Assembly: GCA_946481495.1 (NCBI GenBank)
Contig: CAMLNW010000165.1
Coordinates: 1-6,511, forward strand
Direction: 5' to 3'
From: an uncultured Actinomycetes bacterium
GTDB lineage: Bacteria; Actinomycetota; Thermoleophilia; Solirubrobacterales; Thermoleophilaceae
Length of the DNA: 6,511 bases
Below, in pieces: positions 1-6,511 of the stretch. A model generated the notes under the pieces. It was not told where the DNA came from, searched no databases, and was given only the letters and a program-made list of their open reading frames with translations. Position 1 is the first letter of the stretch; each line of letters opens with the position of its first letter. The translations under genes and the position numbers were made by a program.

Positions 1-1030
1 GGTCGGCGATCGGGACGAGTGGGAAGAGGGTGCGAGCGGCGGAGGGCTCGGAGCCGTAGCCGGCGGTCTCGAGGCGGACGGAGCAGAGGCCGAAGGGGCG
101 GCGGAATGGGCCCTCGGCGACCGAGATGGCGTGCACGCGGCGGAGTGGAACGCTGGTAGCGCGGCGCTGAAGGAAGCCGCGGTGGATGCGCAGATGGTCT
201 CCGTCGCGGGTGACTGAGAAGCCGGCGAAGGCGACGAGTGAGCCGAGGAAGGAGAGCAGCCAGGCCGCGAGGACGGCGGCGGCAATCAGCAGCAGGATGG
301 CGTCGGTCTCAGTCGGGAGGCGGTCCGCGAGGGTGTTGGCGCCCTGCTGGCCGAGCAGGTCGTTGCCGACGGCGAAGGCGCCGCCGACGAGTGGCAGCAG
401 CATGCCGAGCTGGGGTGCGGTCAGGCCGACGAGGATCAGGCCCCCGGGCGAGAGGCGCCACTCGGGCAGGTCGGTGACGATCTCCTCGGGGAGGCCGGCG
501 GCTGCGCGCAGGCGGGCGGTCTCGGCGGGGCTGACGGCGCGCAGGACGATCTCGCCCTTCTCGCCGCCGCCGGCCGTCTGGACGTGGAGCTCGTTGACGC
601 CGAAGATGCGCTGGACGGGTCCTTGCGTGATGTCGATCGAGTGGACGCGGGCCAGTGGGATGACGGTCTCGTCGGGTGAGATGACGCCGTGGCGGTGGCG
701 GATCGAGCCCTCGGCGATCTCGTAGGTCTCGGCGCGCCAGCGGATATAGCCCGTTGCCACGGCGACGGCGGCTCCGACGACGCCGAGCAGTACGAGGACC
801 GTGCCGAGGTTGCCGGACTGCGAGCCGAGCACGAGCAGCACCACGACGCTGAATAGAGCGTTGCGGACGTCGTCGAGGGCTGAGAGGGCGGCGCCGGCGG
901 GGTGGAGGCGGCGTGGAGCGAGGATTGGGCCGGGCTGTGCCGGGCCGGTGGGGTCGCCGGCCGACGGTTCGTCAGGTGCCGATGGTGCCTCGGCATCTGG
1001 ATCGTTCGGGTCTACGTGCTCGTCAGACAT
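1..1030 (-). CDS. Membrane protein with repeated bacterial PH (bPH_2) domains, YdbT-like; C-terminus cut by window edge
   Basis: An open frame of 343 codons runs from an ATG at 1030 off the left edge without a stop. Residues 1-38 are acidic, Pro- and Ala-rich and probably disordered. Hydrophobic segments lie near 57-70 and 75-95, followed by a first bPH_2-like domain (about 97-175) beginning 'YIRWRAETYEI' and containing 'IPLARVHSIDI'. A second hydrophobic pair (about 196-222 and 244-270) leads into a second such domain with 'SVPLRRVHAISV' near 293-304. The layout of TM pair, PH domain, TM pair, PH domain matches Bacillus YdbT, which is about 490 residues, so roughly 150 residues and perhaps a third domain are missing here. 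The ATG overlaps the TGA of the upstream PH gene by 8 bases (ATGTCTGA) with no clear Shine-Dalgarno, which suggests translational coupling. Biochemical role unknown; YdbS/YdbT have been linked to resistance against antimicrobial peptides in Bacillus. Family call is by recognition, not by search. Confidence 0.85.
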   Translation of the reverse strand, partial: MSDEHVDPNDPDAEAPSAPDEPSAGDPTGPAQPGPILAPRRLHPAGAALSALDDVRNALFSVVVLLVLGSQSGNLGTVLVLLGVVGAAVAVATGYIRWRAETYEIAEGSIRHRHGVISPDETVIPLARVHSIDITQGPVQRIFGVNELHVQTAGGGEKGEIVLRAVSPAETARLRAAAGLPEEIVTDLPEWRLSPGGLILVGLTAPQLGMLLPLVGGAFAVGNDLLGQQGANTLADRLPTETDAILLLIAAAVLAAWLLSFLGSLVAFAGFSVTRDGDHLRIHRGFLQRRATSVPLRRVHAISVAEGPFRRPFGLCSVRLETAGYGSEPSAARTLFPLVPIAD

Positions 1031-1488
1031 CGTCCGGCCGTTGCGCCAGTTGGGCGATCCGGTCGCGAATGCGGGTGGCCTCGTCGGGCTGGAGGGCTGG
1101 AATGCGGTGCGAGTCGCCCGCGGTGTGGATGACGACCGCGCGCAGGCCGAGCTGGTCCGAGAGCCAGGTGCGTTGGGTGTCGACGTGCTGGACGCGGATT
1201 GTCGGGATCAGCGTGCGGGTGACGACGAGGACGCCGCGGCGCAGGTCGATCTCGTCGTCGCGTAGCTCGTAGCGCCAGTTGCTCCAGCGGCGCTGGGGCT
1301 CGACTACGAGGCCGGCGAGGACGATCAGTACGACGGCGACGCGGATCGCGGTCGGGATCCAGCCGGGCGCGTCGCTGCGCTCGAGCGCGCCGGCGCCGGC
1401 GAACGCGACGAAGACGAGTGGGACTGCCCAACCGAGCGAGCGGCCGGCGAACAGCAGCCGCGCCTGGCTCGGCAGCCGTTGGGTGGGC

Positions 1489-1505
<17 letters not shown>
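1023..1505 (-). CDS. Small membrane protein with one bacterial PH (bPH_2) domain, YdbS-like
   Basis: A 160-residue protein. Two predicted membrane helices (about 24-42 and 50-69) are followed by a bPH_2-like domain (about 75-155). That domain starts with the family-typical 'WSNWRYELRDDEIDLRRG', then 'IPTIRVQHVDTQR', and ends in a helix 'PDEATRIRDRIAQL'. Size and order match YdbS, usually the short partner of the multi-domain YdbT, and a YdbT-like gene follows directly. The start is a TTG at 1505 inside the last codons of ctaB (17-base overlap). It was chosen because no sensible ATG or GTG lies between it and the first helix, and the next in-frame ATG upstream (1625) would add about 40 low-complexity residues read from within ctaB. 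No Shine-Dalgarno is visible, so translation probably depends on ribosomes finishing ctaB. Function unknown; it may form a membrane complex with its downstream neighbour. The start is less certain than the frame. Confidence 0.85.
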
Positions 1506-2403
<898 letters not shown>

Positions 2404-2410
2404 CGTCGTC

Positions 2411-3427
2411 TCAGGCGGTCAGCGCCTCGCGGCTGGACGCGCCGGTCGAGGACTCTACGGGCTTTGGGATGCGGAAGAGCTGGAAGGTCAGGCCGACGAG
2501 CGTCCCCCAGAGCAGCGTTCCGAGCGCGAGGTGCAGCACGATCAGCGCCTCGTACTCGTCGAGCCACACGTTGAGCGCGCCGACGAGCAGCTGGCAGCCG
2601 AGGATGCCGAGCGCGATCCAGGCGTTGCGCACGACGCCGGGGCTCGGCCGCCGGCGCAGCGCGAGCACGACCAGCGTCAGCACGAAGAAGGTCGTCAGGT
2701 AGACGAAGACGCGGTGGGTGAGGTGGATGTCGACCAGCCGCGTGTCGCCGAACGGCAGGAAGCCGCCGTTGCAGGTCGGGAACTCCTTGCCGCAGGCGTG
2801 GTGGGCGCCGTCGCCGAGCTGATAGTCGGCGCGGCCGTAGTTCTGGGTGCCGGCCATGTAGCCGCCGGCGACGATCGTGCAGAAGGCGAGGCCGCTCGTG
2901 ACGATCGCCAGCGGGCGGAAGCCGCGGCCGCCGTCGGCGGGCTCGGCGCCCTGGTTCTCCGGCTTCGAGGCGCGCCAGATGAAGATCGTCAGCGCGAAGA
3001 AGATCATCGCGAGGCCGAGGTGGGTGGCGACGAGCGTCTCGTCGAGGTTGTTCTCGACGGTCGCGGCGCCGAGCAGGCCCTGGGCCATCACCAGCACCGC
3101 CGCGGTGGTCGCCGCGCGCACCAGCGCGCGGTTGCCGCGATGACGGCGCCAGGCGAGGACCGCCAGCGCGATCATCATCAGGCCGACGATCCCGGCGACC
3201 GTGCGGTGCGAGTACTCGATGATCGTGTTGATGTCGAGTCCCGGCACGACGTTGCCGTTGCAGAACGGCCAGCCATGGAAGCCGGAGTCGGCCGGACCGC
3301 AGCCGAGCCCGGAGTCCGACACGCGGACGATCCCGCCGATGATCACCAGCAGGAACGTCATGAAGATCGTGGCTAGCGCAAGCCGGCGGTAGGCGAGATC
3401 CTCGCCCGCCGCTGAGGGGGAGGTCAC
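2411..3427 (-). CDS. ctaA: Heme A synthase (COX15/CtaA family)
   Basis: A 338-residue integral membrane protein that oxidises the C8 methyl group of heme O to a formyl group, making heme A for the oxidase encoded just upstream. Two homologous four-helix halves are visible. The first has 'GGIVRVSDSGLGC', 'EYSHR' (E71, H74) and 'ATHLGLA' (H136). The second has 'GGYMAGT', 'LTHR' (H238) and 'VLHLALG' (H299). This gives the four heme-ligand histidines and the catalytic glutamate known from Bacillus CtaA. Cysteine pairs lie in the first (C43, C56) and third (C212, C219) outer loops. The first pair is spaced CX12C rather than the CX6C of Bacillus, while the second is CX6C. The GTG start at 3427 overlaps the ctaD stop as GTGA with no Shine-Dalgarno, a classic coupling arrangement. 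ctaB follows 7 bases after its stop. Length is normal and identification secure. Confidence 0.96.
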   Translation of the reverse strand: MTSPSAAGEDLAYRRLALATIFMTFLLVIIGGIVRVSDSGLGCGPADSGFHGWPFCNGNVVPGLDINTIIEYSHRTVAGIVGLMMIALAVLAWRRHRGNRALVRAATTAAVLVMAQGLLGAATVENNLDETLVATHLGLAMIFFALTIFIWRASKPENQGAEPADGGRGFRPLAIVTSGLAFCTIVAGGYMAGTQNYGRADYQLGDGAHHACGKEFPTCNGGFLPFGDTRLVDIHLTHRVFVYLTTFFVLTLVVLALRRRPSPGVVRNAWIALGILGCQLLVGALNVWLDEYEALIVLHLALGTLLWGTLVGLTFQLFRIPKPVESSTGASSREALTA

Positions 3428-5115
3428 GTGCCGGAGGCTACCGGCTGCGCCACGCTGCCGGCGGCCTCGCCGGACCGTGCGACCTCACGACGGATGTCCT
3501 TCATCGGCTCGACCGAGCGGACGCGCGGGACGACGTCGAAGTTGTTGACCGGCGGGGGCGACTGGACGTACCACTCGAGCGTGTTGCCCTTCCACGGGTC
3601 GTTGCCGGCGACCTTGCCGTGCTTGTAGGAGCGCAGCGCGTTGATCACCGTCAGCAGCACGCCGATGCCGAGCATGAACGAGCCGATCGTCGAGATCATG
3701 TTGTAGCCGCCGACGCCGAGATCGCCCGAGTAGTCGTAGACGCGGCGCGGCATGCCCGACAGGCCCGCGGAGTGCTGGACCAGGAAGGTCAGGTTGAAGC
3801 CGATGAACATCACCCAGAACGAGAGCTTGCCGAGCCCCTCGCTCATCATCCGGCCGGTCATCTTCGGGAACCAGTAGTAGATGCCCGCGAAGATGCCGAA
3901 GACCGAGCCGCCGAACAGCACGTAGTGCAGGTGGGCGACGACGAAGTAGCTGTCGTGGAGCTGCCAGTCGACGGGGAAGACGGCCAGGATCACGCCCGAG
4001 ATACCGCCGATCACGAACAGCGCCGGTAGCGCCGCCGCGAAGTAGAGCGGCGTCTTGAAGACGATCGAGCCCTTCCACAGCGTCGCGATCCAGTTGAAGA
4101 TCTTGATGCCGGTCGGCACCGCGATCGCGAACGAGGACAGCATGAAGAAGATCAGCACGACGGTTGACGTCGGCGTCGTGAACATGTGGTGCGCCCAGAC
4201 CAGCAGGCCGAGGAACGCGATCGCCACCGTCGCCGCCGCGATCGCCTTGTAGCCGAAGATCGGCTTGCGCGAGAAGACCGGCAGGATCTCCGAGATGATC
4301 CCGAAGGCCGGCAGGATCATGATGTAGACCTCGGGGTGGCCGAAGAACCAGAACAGGTGCTGCCAGAGCATCGGGTCGCCGCCGCCGGTCGGGTCGAAGA
4401 AGGCGGTGCCGAAGTGGCGGTCGGTCAGCAGCATCGTCACCGCGGCCGCGATCGCCGGCAGCGCCGCGATCAGCAGGTAGCTGTAGACGAGGATCGACCA
4501 GACGAAGAGCGGCATCCGGCCCCAGCTCATGCCGGGAGCGCGCATGTTGTGGATCGTCGCGACGAAGTTGATCGCGCCGACCAGCGACGACAGGCCGGTG
4601 AGATGGATCAGGAAGATCCAGGCGTCGACGCCGCCGCCGGGCATGTAGGCGTCGTCGGAGAGCGGGGCGTAGGAGGTCCAGCCGGCCTGTGGCGGCTCCC
4701 AGAAGAGGCTGGCGTAGAAGGCGATCCCGCCGAAGGCGAGCAGCCAGAACGAGAGCGCGTTCAGCCGCGGGAAGGCCATGTCGCGCGCGCCGATCATCAG
4801 CGGCACGAAGTAGTTGCCGAACGCCGCCATCACCGGGACGATGAAGAGGAAGATCATCGTCGTGCCGTGCATCGAGACGAGCCCGTTGTAGGTCTCGGCG
4901 TTGAGCAGCGTGCTGTCCGGCTGCGCGAGCTGGAGCCGCATCAGCAGCGCCTCGACGCCACCGAGGATGAAGAAGACGAAGGTGGCGACGAAGTACATGA
5001 TCCCGATCTTCTTGTGATCGGTCGTCGTCAGCCAGGAGAGCCAGCCCTTCGGCTCGGCCGGCAGACCGTGCATGACGATCTCCGGGCGGAGGGCTGTGGT
5101 GTCGTTGGTGGCCAC
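3424..5115 (-). CDS. ctaD: Cytochrome c oxidase subunit I, aa3-type (A1 family)
   Basis: A 563-residue, roughly twelve-helix catalytic subunit carrying heme a and the heme a3-CuB centre that reduces oxygen to water. Visible ligands: H83 and H397 (heme a), H395 (heme a3), H260, H309 and H310 (CuB), and Y264 in 'FGHPEVY' for the His-Tyr cross-link. The D-channel set N101, D112, N119 and E262 and the K-channel T335 and K338 ('VPTGIKIF') are intact, which by family knowledge predicts a proton-pumping A1-type enzyme. The C-terminal tail has 'WKGNTLEWYVQSPPPVNNF'. No subunit III domain is fused and there is no CXXCH. The GTG start at 5115, three bases after the ctaC stop, is preceded by AGGAAGGA at 10 bases. 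An alternative ATG at 5073, with GGAG 6 bases before it, would give 549 residues. The GTG is preferred because it keeps the short N-terminal tail common before 'TTDHK'. The stop overlaps the ctaA start. Confidence 0.98.
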   Translation of the reverse strand: MATNDTTALRPEIVMHGLPAEPKGWLSWLTTTDHKKIGIMYFVATFVFFILGGVEALLMRLQLAQPDSTLLNAETYNGLVSMHGTTMIFLFIVPVMAAFGNYFVPLMIGARDMAFPRLNALSFWLLAFGGIAFYASLFWEPPQAGWTSYAPLSDDAYMPGGGVDAWIFLIHLTGLSSLVGAINFVATIHNMRAPGMSWGRMPLFVWSILVYSYLLIAALPAIAAAVTMLLTDRHFGTAFFDPTGGGDPMLWQHLFWFFGHPEVYIMILPAFGIISEILPVFSRKPIFGYKAIAAATVAIAFLGLLVWAHHMFTTPTSTVVLIFFMLSSFAIAVPTGIKIFNWIATLWKGSIVFKTPLYFAAALPALFVIGGISGVILAVFPVDWQLHDSYFVVAHLHYVLFGGSVFGIFAGIYYWFPKMTGRMMSEGLGKLSFWVMFIGFNLTFLVQHSAGLSGMPRRVYDYSGDLGVGGYNMISTIGSFMLGIGVLLTVINALRSYKHGKVAGNDPWKGNTLEWYVQSPPPVNNFDVVPRVRSVEPMKDIRREVARSGEAAGSVAQPVASGT

Positions 5116-5118
5116 GGT

Positions 5119-5970
5119 CTAGCGGTCCTTCCTCTGCTCGGCAAGCGCCTCTTGGGAAGCCTTGATGTCGGCCTTTTGGCGCTCGAGGAAGGCGGTGTAC
5201 TCCACGGGCGACACAGCCTTCACGCGCGCGCGCATGTCGGCGTGGCCGGAGCCGCAGAGCTCGGCGCACTGGCCGATGTAGGTGCCCTCCTTGGAGATCT
5301 TGAACCAGGTCTTGTTGACGAAGCCCGGGACGGCGTCCATCTTGCCGCCGAGCTTCGGGATCCACCATGAGTGGATGACGTCGGACGCGGTCAGGTTCAG
5401 GACGACGGTCGTGTCGGTCGGGACGATCATCTCGTAGTAGCTGAAAGCGCCGCCGGGATAGTCGTAGCGCCACAGGTACTGCTGGCCGTTGACGTCGATC
5501 GTCAGGTTCTCGCTCGAGCCCTTCGGCGGCGCAGGCTGGTCGATCGACGCGACCTCGACGCCCTGCGCGAGACCGTCCGGGCCGGAGGCCGGCGGGTTCT
5601 TGATGTCGCCGAGGTAGAGGAAGGTGACGAGCGCCAGCACGACGCAGATCACCGCCGCGCCGATGGTCCAGCCGAGCTCGAGTGGCGTGTTGCCATGGAT
5701 CTGCTCACCCTCCTGCGGGCCGCCGCGGCGGGCGCGGTACTTGACGAGCGCCCAGATCAGCGTGCCCTCGACGAGGATGAAGATCACGATGCCGACGTAG
5801 AGGATGATCTTGTAGAGCGAGTCGATCTTGTCCGCGTTCGGCGAGCCGCCCGACTCCGGCGTGAACATGTCCGCCATCGCCGTCGGCGCGATCAGCAGCG
5901 CCAGCAGAGCACCCACCGCGAGAGCGAGCAGGACGATACGGCGGGGGTGGGGAGGACGGACGGCGGGCAA
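5119..5970 (-). CDS. ctaC: Cytochrome c oxidase subunit II (CuA subunit)
   Basis: A 283-residue protein that takes electrons from cytochrome c (or a c-type subunit of complex III) and passes them through CuA to subunit I. Residues 1-33 look like a signal peptide (basic 'RPPHPRR', a Leu/Ala core, probable cleavage after 'APTAMA'). There is no lipobox cysteine. Two membrane helices (about 53-77 and 100-121) precede the outer cupredoxin domain. CuA ligands are complete: H200 in 'DVIHSWW', then C235, E237, C239, H243 and M246 in 'CAELCGSGHADM'. The aromatic segment reads 'QQYLWRYDYP' (163-172), with Tyr at the place where the mitochondrial and Paracoccus proteins have their electron-entry Trp. 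No cytochrome c domain is fused; the tail is a charged, probably helical stretch. The start is a TTG at 5970, chosen because it keeps the basic n-region of the signal peptide. A GTG at codon 19 would remove that region. No Shine-Dalgarno is seen. ctaD follows after 3 bases. Confidence 0.95.
   Translation of the reverse strand: MPAVRPPHPRRIVLLALAVGALLALLIAPTAMADMFTPESGGSPNADKIDSLYKIILYVGIVIFILVEGTLIWALVKYRARRGGPQEGEQIHGNTPLELGWTIGAAVICVVLALVTFLYLGDIKNPPASGPDGLAQGVEVASIDQPAPPKGSSENLTIDVNGQQYLWRYDYPGGAFSYYEMIVPTDTTVVLNLTASDVIHSWWIPKLGGKMDAVPGFVNKTWFKISKEGTYIGQCAELCGSGHADMRARVKAVSPVEYTAFLERQKADIKASQEALAEQRKDR
5126..5135 (-). promoter_or_regulatory. Ribosome binding site for ctaD
   Basis: AGAGGAAGGA lies inside the last codons of ctaC and ends 10 bases before the GTG start of ctaD. 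It is the clearest Shine-Dalgarno-like sequence in the cluster and the main support for the GTG at 5115 as the start of subunit I. Confidence 0.6.
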
Positions 5971-5980
5971 GGCGGGCGGG

Positions 5981-5986
5981 ATAATA
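5981..5986 (-). promoter_or_regulatory. Candidate -10 promoter box upstream of ctaC
   Basis: TATTAT, one mismatch from the TATAAT consensus, is the only AT-rich hexamer in the 29-base spacer between the crotonase gene and ctaC. It ends 10 bases before the TTG start, so transcription from it would give an almost leaderless ctaC message. No convincing -35 box is seen at normal spacing: the region there lies in the crotonase coding end and is GC-rich. It may be chance. The alternative is that ctaC is transcribed from a promoter further upstream, through the crotonase gene. Confidence 0.3.
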
Positions 5987-5999
5987 CCCAGGGGCTCAG

Positions 6000-6511
6000 T
6001 CAGGCGCCCTTGAACTCCGGCGCGCGCTTCTCGGCGAAGGCGACGCCGCCCTCGAAGAAATCCTGTGTACGTGCCAGCGCGTGCTGGAGGTCGGCCTCCA
6101 GGTCGAGCTGGCGCTCGAAGCCGGGGTAGATGCTCGCGTTGAGCGCCCGCTTGGCACTCGCGTAGGCCAGCGTCGGTCCATTCGACAGCCGCTCTGCCAG
6201 CTGGCCGGCGGCGGCGAGCAGCTCGCCGTCGGGGAGGACGGCGTTGACCAGGCCCCAGTCGAGCGCCTTGGCGGCCGGTATGCGCTCGGCGAGCAGCGCC
6301 ATCTCGAACGCGCGCGCCTTGCCGATGCGGGCCGGCACGAGCGCCGTCGAGCCGCCATCGGGCATCAGGCCGATGTTCGCGAAGGCGAGCTGGAAGAAGG
6401 CGGATTCTCCGGCCAGGACGAGGTCGCCGGTCAGGGCCAGTGAGACGCCGATGCCGGCCGCGGGGCCGTTGACCGCTACGACTACCGGCTTCGGCATCGT
6501 GCGCAGGCCGA
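6000..6511 (-). CDS. Enoyl-CoA hydratase/isomerase (crotonase) family protein; N-terminus beyond window edge
   Basis: The frame is open from the right edge to a TGA at 6000-6002, giving 169 visible residues. Family members are about 255-265 residues, so roughly 90 N-terminal residues are missing; the ATG at 6497 is internal. Numbered from that ATG, the oxyanion-hole loop is 'NGPAAGIG' (10-17), then 'FANIGLMPDGGST' (39-51), 'ERIPAAKALDWGLVNAV' (71-87) and a C-terminal 'FAEKRAPEFKG', all typical of crotonases acting on acyl-CoA. The two catalytic glutamates of classic rat enoyl-CoA hydratase (E144, E164) align with S19 and F39. Instead D47 in 'MPDGG' matches the acidic residue used by isomerase-type members such as PaaG. 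It may therefore be a PaaG-like isomerase or hydratase of fatty or aromatic acid breakdown; substrate unknown. It has no evident link to the oxidase genes that follow 29 bases later. Confidence 0.9.
   Translation of the reverse strand, partial: GLRTMPKPVVVAVNGPAAGIGVSLALTGDLVLAGESAFFQLAFANIGLMPDGGSTALVPARIGKARAFEMALLAERIPAAKALDWGLVNAVLPDGELLAAAGQLAERLSNGPTLAYASAKRALNASIYPGFERQLDLEADLQHALARTQDFFEGGVAFAEKRAPEFKGA

Noticed and set aside
4186..5370. A 394-codon plus-strand open frame opposite ctaD and ctaC
   Set aside because: Low-complexity charged product with no recognisable domain, spanning the junction of two well-supported genes on the other strand.
3485..5473. A 662-codon minus-strand open frame running through both ctaC and ctaD
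   Set aside because: It is out of frame with both real genes and is mostly Arg, Asp, Leu and His runs. It looked like a possible fusion only by length.
5987..6010. Possible terminator after the crotonase gene (GGCGCC palindrome at 6003-6008 and C/G runs)
   Set aside because: The stem is only a six-base palindrome without loop or U-tract, and most of it is coding sequence.

Overview
This window is GC-rich, compact bacterial DNA in which every gene I can support lies on the minus strand, so the text below follows transcription from high to low coordinates. The core is a four-gene cassette for an aa3-type (A1-family) cytochrome c oxidase: subunit II (ctaC/coxB), subunit I (ctaD/coxA), heme A synthase (ctaA) and heme O synthase (ctaB). 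The high GC content, frequent GTG/TTG starts and protein character suggest a high-GC actinobacterial lineage, perhaps Thermoleophilia (Solirubrobacter/Conexibacter-like). That placement is inference and was not tested by any search.

Layout: at the right edge is the C-terminal two-thirds of a crotonase-superfamily protein (6511-6000). After a 29-base spacer with a candidate -10 box, ctaC (5970-5119), ctaD (5115-3424), ctaA (3427-2411) and ctaB (2403-1489) follow with gaps of at most 7 bases or a 4-base overlap. They are followed without a break by two membrane proteins with bacterial PH (bPH_2) domains. The first (1505-1023) starts inside the end of ctaB. The second (1030 to beyond position 1) starts inside the end of the first and leaves the window at the left edge. 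This pair resembles YdbS/YdbT of Bacillus. There is no gene-free stretch longer than 29 bases, and I saw no RNA gene, mobile element, CRISPR array or clear terminator.

How it works together: CtaB farnesylates heme B to heme O, CtaA oxidises heme O to heme A, and heme A is inserted into CtaD, whose binuclear centre reduces oxygen. CtaC carries the CuA centre that passes electrons to CtaD. All metal ligands and the D- and K-channel residues I looked for are present in CtaC and CtaD. Subunit III and subunit IV genes and the copper chaperones are not in the window. I see no clearly new biological system. The points most worth a second look are the tight coupling of the PH-domain pair to heme O synthase, the Tyr at the usual electron-entry Trp position of subunit II, the enlarged first cysteine loop of CtaA, and the isomerase-like active site of the crotonase.
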